NCBI GenBank assembly: GCA_028282685.1
Contig: JANQHK010000012.1
Location: forward strand, 1 to 56,084
Direction: 5' to 3'
DNA length: 56,084 nucleotides
Source: Phycisphaeraceae bacterium
Lineage (GTDB): Bacteria; Planctomycetota; Phycisphaerae; Phycisphaerales; Zrk34
Part shown: positions 8,558 through 19,877 of the stretch, piece by piece
Position numbering within the stretch: the first letter of the stretch is position 1
How the letters are laid out: every line of letters begins with the position of its first letter
Made by a program: the position numbers and the translations under genes
Notes under the pieces: model-generated
The model's database searches: none
Seen by the model: only the letters and a program-made list of their open reading frames with translations
What the model was told of the DNA's origin: nothing

Positions 8558-10626
8558 TTAACAAAACTCATCGCCGCCGCTTCGGACCACGGGCATCTCC
8601 GGCAACGCGCGGATGAACAGTCGGCCGTAGGGCTTGGTGCGGATGCGGCGGTCGAGGATGACCACCCGGCCACGGTCGCTGCGAGAGCGGATCAGCCGGC
8701 CGAAGCCCTGCTTGAGTTTGATGATCGCTTCGGGCAGCTGGTACTCGGCGAAGGGATTGCCGCCGCGCTCGCGGATGCGTTCGATCCGCGCTTCGACCAG
8801 CGGCCGATCGGGTACGGCGAAGGGCAGCTTGGTGATGATGACGTTGCGCAGGTGTTCACCCGGCACGTCCACGCCCTGCCAGAAACTGTCGGTTCCCAGC
8901 AACACGGCCGAACCATCGTCACGAAAGCGTCGCAGCAACATGGTGCGCGGCCCGTCGCGTCCCTGCGCCAGCACGGTATGGCCGAGGTCGGCGAGTCGCG
9001 GCGTGATCCACGCGGCCACACGATCCAGCAACTGGTAGCTGGTGAACAAGACGAATGCCCCGCCGCGCGTCCGGTTCACGTGTTCCAGAACGCAAGGCCC
9101 CAGCGCTTCGGCGAAACGTTTGTCGGCCGGGTCGGGCAGATCGGCATCGAGGATCAACTGCACCGCGCTGCTGTAATCGAACGGCGAGCCGAGTTGCAGG
9201 GTGTCGGCATCGTCGCAGCCCAGACGCGTCATCAGATGCGCGAAGGGATCGTGCTTGCGTTCCTCGGGGGGCTCGGGCGATTGGTGATGCTCCACGGGTT
9301 GCGGTTGGCCGGCGGTGGAGAGCGTGGCGCTGGTGAGGACCACGCCGACCGGTCGGCCGTCGCTGTTTTCCATGTTGAATAACTTATCGTGCAGCAACGG
9401 GCCCACGTCGATCGGCGCGCAGGCCAGCGTTATCTTCCGATACGACCGCCGACCGATCTGCATCCAGTAGACGGCTTGTTCGATCTTCTGGGCGCACCAG
9501 GTCTCAAACGCCGCGGCGTAGACCTCGGCCCGCTGAATGTATCCGCTCAGTTCGTACTGGTCGGCTTCGCTTTTCACCTTGGGGATGAGAATCCGCAGCG
9601 CGATGATCAATTCCTTCAGGGCATCGGTCAGCGTGTTCTCGACAATGCCCGGCTCGTCGACGCGTCCGTTGGATCGGCCGTGCCGGTCCTGCCACTTCTC
9701 CAGCGCATCGAAGAAGCGATCGCACGTATTCTGCGTGGCGATGATCTGTTCGACGGCCCTGTCCACCGCGGGCTGTTCGCGCAGGTCTTTCAGTTTGACC
9801 GAAGTGAGAAAGCCCTTGTGGCTGCGCGTGGAATAGAGCATGCCGAGCAGGTGGCCGACGGCGGTGTTGGCGATGGTGATGCCGAAGTGTTCGCCGGCGA
9901 CGTCCTCGATGTTGTGGGCTTCATCAAGGATGACGTGATCGTACGGCGGCAACAGCCCTGCCCCGCCGGCTCGCAGAACCAGATCGGCGAAGAACAGCGC
10001 GTGGTTGACCACGAGCAGATCGCCGTTTTCCATGCGACGCCGGGCCGCCTGGTAGAAACACTTGTTGTAGGTGGCGCACTTGCGGCCCATGCAGTTGCCC
10101 GAATCGCTCTGCACGCGATCCCACACGCCCATCCGCTGAATCACCGGCAGCGTGCTGAGCGAGCCGTCGTCGGTTTCCAGCGCCCAATCCTCGATCATGT
10201 GGAGCGAGCGCAGTTCCTGCTCGTTGTGGAACAACGAGCCCTGTCGGCTCGAAGTCATCGCCAGGCGGCGCAGCGAGACGTAATTGCCCCGCCCCTTGAC
10301 CAGCACCGCACTGAATTCCTCGTCGATGACCGCGTTAAGCAGCGGAATGTCCTTCTCGATGAGCTGTTCCTGCAGGGAGATCGTGTGCGTGGAGATGACG
10401 ACGCGCTCGTTGTGCTCGACGATGCGACGGATCGCCGGGACCAGGTAAGCGAAGGATTTGCCCACGCCCGTCCCCGCCTCGACGATCAGGGATCGGCCGT
10501 GATGCAGCGCGCGCTCGCAGGCCCGGGCCATATCGAACTGCTGCGGGCGTTCCTCGAAGCGTTCGCCGAGTCGCGCCGCGATGGGGCCGGCGGGACCGAG
10601 AATGTGTTCCACGTCAACGGGCATCC
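8558..10626 (-). CDS. dinG: DinG/XPD-like ATP-dependent DNA helicase
   Basis: A superfamily 2 helicase, usually 5'-3' and tied to repair of R-loops or stalled replication. About 688 residues. Seen: Walker A EAGTGVGKSF (about 50-60), a Cys-rich NCMGRKCATYNKCFYQAARR (likely three of the four iron-sulfur cluster ligands), NHALFFADLVL, DEAH box LDEAHNIED, and C-terminal motifs FVLFTSYQLL, SFWQGVDVPGE and QGFGRLIRSRSDRGRV. An in-frame GTG at 10639 is an alternative start; neither has a clear binding site. No exonuclease domain is present, unlike Firmicutes DinG. Related helicases such as YoaA cannot be excluded. Confidence 0.88.
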
Positions 10627-10698
10627 GCACATGATACACGCGAGACCGGTCTCATGACCGATCTGTATCCGAATGGGCGCCACACACCGCCCGTGCGG

Positions 10699-10704
10699 TA
10701 TAAT
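10699..10704 (+). promoter_or_regulatory. -10 box TATAAT of the HicB-like gene
   Basis: A perfect TATAAT lies 27 bases before the ATG at 10732. No good -35 is visible at the matching distance. Confidence 0.45.
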
Positions 10705-10731
10705 GTGTATACCTCCAGAGGAACCCCAGCC

Positions 10732-10935
10732 ATGCGCGAGTTCAATGTCATCGTCGAAAAAGATCCGGACGGTTATTACGTCGGAACGGTCCCCAACCTC
10801 AAGGGCTGCCACACCCAGGCGAAGTCGCTCGATGAATTAATGGAGCGCATCAAGGAAGCCATCGCGCTGTGTCTGGAGGTGGAACAGCCAACCTTCAGCG
10901 AATTCATCGGCGTTCAACGCGTGGCGGTAGCGTGA
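10732..10935 (+). CDS. Solitary HicB-like protein
   Basis: A 67-residue protein with the small HicB/UPF0150 fold: REFNVIVEKDPDGYYVGTVP, the turn NLKGCHTQAKSLDELMERIKEA, then a short C-terminal strand. HicB proteins usually neutralise the HicA mRNA interferase, but no HicA-like ORF lies on either side, and this copy is too short to carry a DNA-binding domain. It may be an orphan antitoxin or a family member with another role. The start is preceded by AGAGG at about 13 bases. Confidence 0.8.
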   Translation: MREFNVIVEKDPDGYYVGTVPNLKGCHTQAKSLDELMERIKEAIALCLEVEQPTFSEFIGVQRVAVA

Positions 10936-10998
10936 TGGGTGATTTTCCATCCGATACTAAACGGCCTGAAAGCTGACAACTGATGGCTTAAAGCTATC

Positions 10999-11709
10999 TC
11001 ACAGCGGTTCCTGTTTGGGGATGCCGGGGCGGCGGGGGTATTGCTTCGGTGTGGCCGATGCCTTGGTGACAATGACGACGACCGCATCTTCCTCCAAGCC
11101 GGGCAGGGATTCGTAGAGACCCACTTCACCGGCGCCAAGTTTCATCAGGGCATCGCCGCAATCCTGCAATTCTTCCTCCACGCGTCGGCCCTTCATCGCC
11201 AACACGCGTCCGTCGACTTTTACCAGCGGCAGCAGCAATTCCAACAGCACGTTCATCGGGCCGATCGCGCGCGCCACGGCCAGATCGTACCGCGCGCGGT
11301 GCTGGGGATTCTGGCCGATCGTTTCAGCGCGATCGTGCATGGCGGCCACGTTTTGCAATCCCAGCTCGCGCGCAGCGGTTTCAATGAATCTCACTTTTTT
11401 CCCCGTGGCGTCGAGGCAGGTGACGGCAATATCAGGTCGTGCAATGGCCAGCGGGATGCCCGGAAGTCCCCCGCCGCTGCCGACATCGATGACCGTTTTC
11501 GCTTCGTCGATAAACGGCAGGATCGACAGCGAATCCAGGCCGTGCCGCATCCACGCTTGGTCCGGATCCCTGATGGCCGTGAGGTTGAACTGCTTGTTGG
11601 TCTGGAGCAGCAGATCGAGAAATTGACCGAGTAGCGCGACGACATCATCGGACAGTTCCAGGCCGAGTGCTCGTGCAGCGACATGAAAAGATTCGGGAGG
11701 TTTCAGCAT
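10999..11709 (-). CDS. rsmG: 16S rRNA (guanine527-N7)-methyltransferase
   Basis: Adds a methyl group from S-adenosylmethionine to N7 of G527 of 16S rRNA; its loss gives low-level streptomycin resistance in other bacteria. The 236-residue protein has the SAM-binding motif VIDVGSGGGLPGIPLAIA (about 70-87), the acidic loop end TCLDATGKKVRFIE, and ARAIGPMNVLLE. The start MLKPPESFHV at 11709 fits the family; the longer frame adds a stretch translated from an intergenic repeat. It stands alone, not with the parAB/gidA cluster common elsewhere. Confidence 0.93.
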   Translation of the reverse strand: MLKPPESFHVAARALGLELSDDVVALLGQFLDLLLQTNKQFNLTAIRDPDQAWMRHGLDSLSILPFIDEAKTVIDVGSGGGLPGIPLAIARPDIAVTCLDATGKKVRFIETAARELGLQNVAAMHDRAETIGQNPQHRARYDLAVARAIGPMNVLLELLLPLVKVDGRVLAMKGRRVEEELQDCGDALMKLGAGEVGLYESLPGLEEDAVVVIVTKASATPKQYPRRPGIPKQEPL

Positions 11710-11715
11710 GGGATT

Positions 11716-11801
11716 AACCACAAAGGCACAAAGACACAAAAGCAATTCATTTCAACACGGAGGACCACTAAAAATGCTCTTTGACAGGATCAACAGGATA
11801 G
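11716..11801. repeat. Half copy of the CAGAGGCACAGAG / GACAGGAT repeat
   Basis: AACCACAAAGGCACAAAGAC at 11716-11735 followed by TTTGACAGGATCAACAGGAT at 11780-11799. The same two blocks in reverse order and strand are at 16434-16498, and a full inverted pair is at 44210-44365. Confidence 0.6.
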
Positions 11802-11832
11802 AGCGTCTTGCATGGTTTGTGTCCGGTCCGAA

Positions 11833-11969
11833 TGAGCCGCGACGGTGAGGGAGCGGTCGTCGGGCCGTTGATCCGCGTCCGACTTTCCGCTCTCCCGCCA
11901 GGTAAATGACCGCACCTGCCCCGCCGGGTTCGGGCGTTGTGCGGACCGCTTCCTCACAGGCGCGGCTCG
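11833..11969. repeat. Dispersed repeat with GAGCCGCG inverted ends (copy A)
   Basis: Ends GAGCCGCG and CGCGGCTCG are inverted. Read on the minus strand it matches 16137-16356 along both flanks (for example GAAGCGGTCCGCACA and GCGGATCAACGGCCCGACGA). In the centre it has only about 25 bases where the other copy holds a 100-bp GGCGCC-bounded element. Lies between rsmG and clpC, where there is no gene. Confidence 0.7.
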
Positions 11970-12051
11970 TCAATGCCCGCTGCGGTTGGATTGAAAATGC
12001 TCTAACGCGGTTTTTCACGATCCGCCATGGGTGACGGCGACGTCATTATTT

Positions 12052-14598
<2,547 letters not shown>

Positions 14599-14955
14599 AT
14601 CGGACTCCAAATTAAACGTAAGCCAACGGCCGGTCATCCCTGATATCGGCCCGTTACGTGGGGCATTATAGCACTACGAGGATGGTAATTCGGCTCCGTT
14701 TCATCATCGGCACAAAGCGTGAGGATTCCTTTGCAAATCCCGTACCGGCAATAACCTAACACCCCGGCGCAATCCGGCCGCTCCACTGCCAGATCGGCGC
14801 AACCCCGCCCGAACGCATGTGGGGATGGCAGATGCACCGATTCAACAGGCCTTTTTTTGACAAGGCGAGCGTCCATTCAGCGTCTGTATAATACCCGGCC
14901 ACAAAATCCCGCCGTTGGATTTTCCGGAGTTACGCGAAATTGGAGCCCCATCACA
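14599..14955. other. Divergent intergenic region, clpC / lipoprotein
   Basis: No gene seen. It holds -10-like boxes for both directions: TATAAT on the minus strand at about 14665 for clpC, and TATAAT at 14887-14892 on the plus strand for the lipoprotein gene. A TTGACA at 14857-14862 is 24 bases from the latter, too far for a standard pair. Confidence 0.45.
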
Positions 14956-16110
14956 ATGCAAAACCGCCTCGCCCCTATCGCTCTCGCCGTTTTCATTCTG
15001 AGCTTAGCCGCATGCGCGCAGAACACCGCATACCGCATCGAGCCCATCGACCGCGCGTTTGCCGAAAAGTACGGCCTGGATCGCGCGTTCTACAAAAAAC
15101 ACACCTCGGTGCAGGGGATCGAAATTATCTCCTCCGAGCGGGTTTCGGACATAGCCCACCGGGAAGCGGGATTCCTGATTGAAAAGCAGATGGCGAACCT
15201 GAGGCCGGACGTCGCCCGGCGCATCCGCGAGGCCGACGTTCTTTACTTCATCATCGGCAACAACGAGCTGTCCAGTCAGGTCCCGGAAATGCGCACCGAC
15301 GCCACCGGGGACCAGCTGGATTACTACAACTGGCGCGCACGCGGAATGAAGACGCAATGGCGCGGCCGCACCGTCGTGATCAGCGCCGAGGAAGACCTGC
15401 TCGAATACGAAGGCGGCATGCGGAATGAAAGCATCTTCATTCACGAATTCGCCCACCTGATCCACGGAGAGGGATTCGACAAAAAACTCAATGAGCGACT
15501 GAACCAAACCTACCGCGTGGCGCTGGACCGCCATCTCTGGCAGGATGCGCGACCGGCGCAACGGTTTCGCCGGATCACCGGTCCGCAGCCCGTCGCCCTG
15601 CTCGATGCGCTCGACCGGTCGTTCGAGGATTGCTCACGCGCGTTTTTCCGCCGGTGTTTCGCCGACGGCCGCATCCTCGTCAACGGCTCCCCCGCGGAGG
15701 AAACGGTCAAGGTCACCGCCGAGGACAAGGTTCTGATCCTTTACGACGGGCCGAAGACGGCCTACGCCGGGAAAAACCGCGCCGAATACTGGGCGGAGAT
15801 CGCCCAGGCCTGGTACGACACCAATCGGGTCCACGATCACGATCACAACCACGTCGACACGCGCGAGGAATTGCTGCTCTACGATCCGATCGGCGCCGCG
15901 CTGTGCGCGGAGGTGCTCGGCCACGATGCCTGGCGATTCGTCTCGCCGCGCCAACGTGCCGGCAAAGGACACCTGAAAGGTTACGATCCGAACACCGCGC
16001 CCAAGCACATCCAATCCGATGCGATCAAGGATGCGGCAAACGACTACTACGACAAATACTGGAAGCCCTACCGCGATCGTCTCAAACAGCGTTACGCGGA
16101 TGACGGCTGA
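14956..16110 (+). CDS. Lipoprotein with HExxH metalloprotease motif
   Basis: A 384-residue exported protein. Seen: an N-terminal signal with lipobox LSLAACAQ (Cys about residue 19), and a zinc-binding motif IFIHEFAHLIHGEGFD at about 160-175, where HEFAH is HExxH. A possible third ligand lies further on, in the acidic/aromatic region RAEYWAEIAQAWYDTN. A His-rich stretch HDHDHNHVD follows at about 295. The ATG at 14956 is preceded by GGAG. A zinc peptidase facing the periplasm is the likely role; it vaguely recalls lethal-factor-like (ATLF) proteases, which I cannot confirm. No partner gene is evident. Confidence 0.7.
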   Translation: MQNRLAPIALAVFILSLAACAQNTAYRIEPIDRAFAEKYGLDRAFYKKHTSVQGIEIISSERVSDIAHREAGFLIEKQMANLRPDVARRIREADVLYFIIGNNELSSQVPEMRTDATGDQLDYYNWRARGMKTQWRGRTVVISAEEDLLEYEGGMRNESIFIHEFAHLIHGEGFDKKLNERLNQTYRVALDRHLWQDARPAQRFRRITGPQPVALLDALDRSFEDCSRAFFRRCFADGRILVNGSPAEETVKVTAEDKVLILYDGPKTAYAGKNRAEYWAEIAQAWYDTNRVHDHDHNHVDTREELLLYDPIGAALCAEVLGHDAWRFVSPRQRAGKGHLKGYDPNTAPKHIQSDAIKDAANDYYDKYWKPYRDRLKQRYADDG

Positions 16111-16136
16111 GAAAGCGTGTGAGAAGAGTTCTTGTA

Positions 16137-16356
16137 CGAGCCGCGCCCGTCAGGAAGCGGTCCGCACAGCGCTCGAACCCGGCGGGGCATGCGCGGTCAT
16201 GCGCCCGCGAGGCGCCCCATCTTCGCCCGAAGGGCAAGGTGGGTGGGTAGAAGAGATGCGACGCAGTCCACTTTGCCCTTCGACTTGGCTCAGGGCGAAA
16301 GTGGGGCGCCCGGCGGATCAACGGCCCGACGACCACTCCCTCACCGTCGCGGCTCG
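16137..16356. repeat. Dispersed repeat with CGAGCCGCG inverted ends (copy B), interrupted
   Basis: Ends CGAGCCGCG (16137-16145) and CGCGGCTCG (16348-16356) are a 9-bp perfect inverted repeat. Its flanks match copy A at 11833-11969 on the other strand. Its centre is occupied by the double-hairpin element 16211-16310, which suggests insertion of one element in another. Confidence 0.7.
16211..16310. repeat. GGCGCC-bounded double-hairpin element (copy 2)
   Basis: Outer ends GGCGCCCC and GGGGCGCC are perfectly complementary. Hairpin 1 pairs CCATCTT..GCCC with GGGC..AAGGTGG. Hairpin 2 pairs CCACTTTGCCC with GGGCGAAAGTGG. It lies inside repeat copy B. Confidence 0.7.
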
Positions 16357-16433
16357 CTTTTTTCACTTCTCACACACACTCTTAGACCGGACAGACAAGA
16401 TGATTAGGGTTTCTTCCTGATAACAATCCATAC

Positions 16434-16498
16434 AATCCTGTTCATCTTGTCAAAAACAATGGCTTCTTTTTGACTCTGTGCCTCTGTGTCTCTGTGGT
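16434..16498. repeat. Half copy of the GACAGGAT / CAGAGGCACAGAG repeat, reversed
   Basis: ATCCTGTTCATCTTGTCAAAA then CTGTGCCTCTGTGTCTCTGTGG; the reverse complement of the arrangement at 11716-11801. Confidence 0.6.
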
Positions 16499-16506
16499 AT
16501 TTCTTT

Positions 16507-17559
16507 TCAATTCGCTTCGGAAATCGGATAGGTATCGGGCAGGTCGATGGCCTGACCGGAGGCGGCGGAATCGTGAATCGCCTGCACCTTGCGCATGTAG
16601 CGCAGGCCTTCGGTGAAATCGGGACTCACGCCCCACGTTTCGCCGCGCAACGCGCTGCGCACCGCATCGAGGAACTGCGTCTCCACGTCCCACCGCCATT
16701 GCTGGTCAACCGGAATGTCCAGCGGCCGGAGCGGTTCGTTCTCCCGGCCGAACTGGATCTGTTTCATCGCATCGATGCGTAACGTGCCGCGCGAGCCGAA
16801 GATCGTCGCGCGGTTGATCGCTTCGTGCTGACACACGCCGCTGTGATGCTCGACGAGCACCGCGCCGCCGGCCAGCGTGCCCGAGACGGCGATGATCTGC
16901 GGAATGCGGATCGCGTAGGGCTTGCCGTCGTCGTCGGGCTTGGTTTGGATGGGGATGGCGACGGCCGCGGCCAGGGCTTCGCATTCGCCGACCCACGCGT
17001 TCAGCGTTTCCGCCCAGATGCCCACCTGCATCGCCTGCAATCCGCTGTACTCGGCGCGCTGGCGCCAGTTCAGCCCGTTGGCGCAACTGTCATCCAGACA
17101 GAGCACCTGAACGGCATAGATTTCACCGAGCCGGCCGTCGTCGATCATCCGTTTGATGGCCGGCTCCCACGGCATGCGGTGCGGGGGTGGGCAAAGCATG
17201 GCGACTTGCTCCGGATGGCGACGGGCCGCTTCGGCCATGGCATTCGCCTCTTCCCAGTTCATGCACATGCGCGCCTGACAGAACACATGCTTGCCCGCCT
17301 CCAGCGCCGCTATGGACATCTCGCAGTGACGGTACGGCCAGGTGCCGATCATCACCGCGTCGACATCATCGCGTTCAATCAGTTCCCGCCAATCGGCGCC
17401 GACCTGCTCGATCCCCCACGCCTCAGCGACGGCACGGCCGCTGGCTTCGGTGCGATTGCACACCGCCCGCAGAATCGCATCGTCGTGTTGACGCAATCCC
17501 GGCAGATGACGCTGGCGGAAAATACCGCCCGCCCCGATGATGGCAATCCGGATACCCAT
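16507..17559 (-). CDS. Gfo/Idh/MocA-family NAD(P)-dependent oxidoreductase
   Basis: About 350 residues. The N-terminal Rossmann fold is clear: IRIAIIGAGGIFRQRHLPGL (GxGxxx variant), then DDVDAVMIGTWPYRH and ALEAGKHVFCQARMCMNWEEA, where the usual EKP is replaced by CQARM, so the conserved Lys of this family is missing. The C-terminal alpha/beta domain follows (FGSRGTLRIDAMKQIQFG). Substrate is likely a sugar or cyclitol derivative; unassigned. The ATG at 17559 gives the usual MGIRIAIIG start; an in-frame ATG at 17571 is possible. It stands alone between two repeat-rich gaps. Confidence 0.85.
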   Translation of the reverse strand: MGIRIAIIGAGGIFRQRHLPGLRQHDDAILRAVCNRTEASGRAVAEAWGIEQVGADWRELIERDDVDAVMIGTWPYRHCEMSIAALEAGKHVFCQARMCMNWEEANAMAEAARRHPEQVAMLCPPPHRMPWEPAIKRMIDDGRLGEIYAVQVLCLDDSCANGLNWRQRAEYSGLQAMQVGIWAETLNAWVGECEALAAAVAIPIQTKPDDDGKPYAIRIPQIIAVSGTLAGGAVLVEHHSGVCQHEAINRATIFGSRGTLRIDAMKQIQFGRENEPLRPLDIPVDQQWRWDVETQFLDAVRSALRGETWGVSPDFTEGLRYMRKVQAIHDSAASGQAIDLPDTYPISEAN

Positions 17560-17571
17560 CCTTCCTCGCAT

Positions 17572-17975
17572 ACCGCTGCTTCAAGACAGAACAAACCGGA
17601 TGTGAACGCAAGAGCAATAATATAACAACAAAGAAAGTCCAATAAAATCAAAAATCCGCACATGCACCCGCTTGCACAACGACAACTTACAACTTCGGTT
17701 CAGGTTTGGTGAGTGAACGGATTTGTGGCTATTCGGGCGCCCCGCTTTCACGGCTTGCCGCAAAGTGGTCATGCCAACTTCTGCACTCACCCACCTTGCC
17801 CTTCGGGCGAAGGTGGGGCGCCCGGCTTGTTCCCACATCACCACATCACACATCACCGAATATCCCCGCGCTCCCCTTCGGGTCGCGGCTAAACAAAACT
17901 GGCGTTTACTGGATTCACGTCTGCGCGAGAATGACGAGTTCTGCCCCCGCCTGTGGGAGAATGACGAGACCTGCC
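17572..17975. other. Repeat-rich intergenic stretch
   Basis: No gene seen. Besides the element at 17735-17823 it contains CGCTCCCCTTCGGGTCGCGG at about 17870-17889, whose reverse complement recurs near 33315-33341, and two GAGAATGACGAG phrases at about 17929 and 17959. Confidence 0.5.
17735..17823. repeat. GGCGCC-bounded double-hairpin element (copy 3)
   Basis: Outer ends GGGCGCCCC and GGGGCGCCC pair perfectly. Hairpin 1 is CCGCTTT/AAAGTGG with an inner GGC/GCC; hairpin 2 is CCACCTTGCCC/GGGCGAAGGTGG with loop TTC. Confidence 0.7.
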
Positions 17976-19769
17976 TTACTCCTCCGGCTCGAGCACGGCC
18001 ATGAAGGCCGACTGGGGGATGTCGACCGAGCCGACGCGTTTCATGCGTTTCTTGCCTTCCTTCTGTTTTTCCAGCAGCTTGCGTTTTCGAGAGACGTCGC
18101 CGCCGTAGCACTTGGCCGTGACGTTCTTGCGCATGGCCTTGATCGATTCGCGTGCAACGATCTTGCCGCCGATGGCCGCCTGGAGCGGAATCTCGAACTG
18201 GTGGCGGTCGATGTGTTTCTTCAGTTTCACCAGCAGCGTTCGGCCGCGCTTCTCGGCCGTCTCGCGGTGGCAGATGAAACTGAGCGCATCGACGGGCTTG
18301 CCGTTGACCAGCACATCGACCTTGGCCAAACGCTCGGCCCGGTAGCCCTGCAATTCGTAGTCCATGGTGCCGTAGCCGCGCGTCAGCGACTTCAGCTTGT
18401 CGTAGAAGTCGTAGATGATCTCGGCCAGGGGCAACTCGTAGTCGATGATCTGGCGGGTGTCGGAGAGAAACTGCTGCTTGAGATACTTACCGCGCCGGGA
18501 ATCGCACAGTTTCATCAGGTCGCCGATCGATTCGTTGGGCGTGATGATCTCCAGGCGCACGATCGGCTCGCGCAGTTCCTTGACCAGTGAGGGATCGGGC
18601 AACTCGGCGGGATTGTGAATCTGCGTGACCTTGCCATCGGTCTGCATCACTTCGTAGGTGACGGTGGGCGCGGTCTGGACCAGCTCCAGGCCGTGCTCGC
18701 GCTCCAGGCGTTCCTGGATGATTTCCATGTGGAGCAGGCCGAGGAACCCGCAGCGGAACCCGAAGCCCAGCGCCTCGTTGTGTTCCGGGGCAAACTCGAA
18801 GCTGACATCGTTGAGGTGGAGCTTTTCGATGGCCTTGCGCAGATCGTCGTAATCGCATTCGCCGGTGGGATAGAAATCGCAGAAGACCATGCGCTGCGGT
18901 TCACGGTAACCTTCCAGCGGGGTGTCGGCGGGATGTTTTTCCTGCGTGACGGTGTCGCCGATGTTCACTTCGTCCAGCGTCTTGATCGAAGCGTAGAGCA
19001 GACCGACCTCCCCGGCTTCGAGTTGATCGACCTTCTGTTCCTTGGGCATGAGTTTGGCCAGGCCGGTGACGGGGTAGGTGCGCTCGGCCTGCATCATGCG
19101 GACCTGATCGCCGACTTTCAGCCGCCCCTCGAAGACGCGCACGAAGACCACCACGCCGCGGTAGTCGTCGTAGATCGAATCGAAGATCAGGGCGCGCGTG
19201 GGTTTATCGACTTCCTGCCCGGGCGCGGGCAGACGCGTGCAGATGGCGGCCAGCAGTTCATCGACGCCCTGGCCGGACTTGGCCGAGCAGGCGATGCACG
19301 ATTCGGCATCGTACCCGAAGACCGACTCGACCTCCATGGCGATTTCCTCGGGCCGGGCCGAGGGCAGATCGACCTTGTTGAGCACGGGGATGATTTCCAG
19401 ATCGTGCTCGACGGCGAGATAGCAGTTGGCGACGGTCTGGGCTTCGATGCCCTGCGACGCATCGACCACCAGCAGCGCGCCTTCGCAGGCGGTCAGCGCC
19501 CGACTGACCTCGTAGGCGAAGTCCACGTGGCCGGGCGTGTCGATGAAGTTGAGCATGTATTCTTCGCCGTCGTGGGTGTGGTGGATGGTGACGGCAGAGG
19601 CCTTGATGGTGATGCCGCGCTCGCGCTCCAGGTCCATGTCGTCGAGGAGCTGGGCCTTCATCTCGCGTTCGGAGATGGCGCCGACGCGCTCGAGCATCCG
19701 GTCGGCGAGCGTGCTCTTGCCGTGGTCGATGTGGGCGATGATACAGAAGTTACGAATGTTCCGTGTCAT
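17976..19769 (-). CDS. lepA: Elongation factor 4 (back-translocating GTPase LepA)
   Basis: Ribosome-binding GTPase that acts in initiation/back-translocation under stress. 597 residues, the family's usual length. Seen: G1 AHIDHGKST (about 11-19), GITIKASAVT, G3 DTPGHVDF, G4 NKVDLP, and the LepA-specific C-terminal region (GTMDYELQGYRAERLAKVDVLVNG, KCYGGDVSRKRKLLEKQKEGKKRMK). The start at 19769 (MTRNIRNFCIIAHID) fits; it has no ribosome binding site, and a TACAAT box ends 12 bases upstream. Downstream of cmk-plsC on the same strand with a 108-base gap. Confidence 0.96.
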   Translation of the reverse strand: MTRNIRNFCIIAHIDHGKSTLADRMLERVGAISEREMKAQLLDDMDLERERGITIKASAVTIHHTHDGEEYMLNFIDTPGHVDFAYEVSRALTACEGALLVVDASQGIEAQTVANCYLAVEHDLEIIPVLNKVDLPSARPEEIAMEVESVFGYDAESCIACSAKSGQGVDELLAAICTRLPAPGQEVDKPTRALIFDSIYDDYRGVVVFVRVFEGRLKVGDQVRMMQAERTYPVTGLAKLMPKEQKVDQLEAGEVGLLYASIKTLDEVNIGDTVTQEKHPADTPLEGYREPQRMVFCDFYPTGECDYDDLRKAIEKLHLNDVSFEFAPEHNEALGFGFRCGFLGLLHMEIIQERLEREHGLELVQTAPTVTYEVMQTDGKVTQIHNPAELPDPSLVKELREPIVRLEIITPNESIGDLMKLCDSRRGKYLKQQFLSDTRQIIDYELPLAEIIYDFYDKLKSLTRGYGTMDYELQGYRAERLAKVDVLVNGKPVDALSFICHRETAEKRGRTLLVKLKKHIDRHQFEIPLQAAIGGKIVARESIKAMRKNVTAKCYGGDVSRKRKLLEKQKEGKKRMKRVGSVDIPQSAFMAVLEPEE

Positions 19770-19877
19770 GGTAAGCGGGGTATTGTAGCAGGAAAGACGG
19801 CTAAGGCACGAAGGCAATAAGGCACACAGGGACGCAGGTTTAATAACACGTTTAGCGGTCGATCAACGATCGACGCT

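Noticed and set aside
10936-10998. HicA partner for the HicB-like gene
   Set aside because: No ORF with a double-stranded RNA-binding HicA fold lies on either side; the flanks are rsmG and the dinG-like gene.
14857-14892. TTGACA-TATAAT promoter for the lipoprotein gene
   Set aside because: The boxes are 24 bases apart, too far for a standard sigma-70 promoter; only the -10 box is kept.
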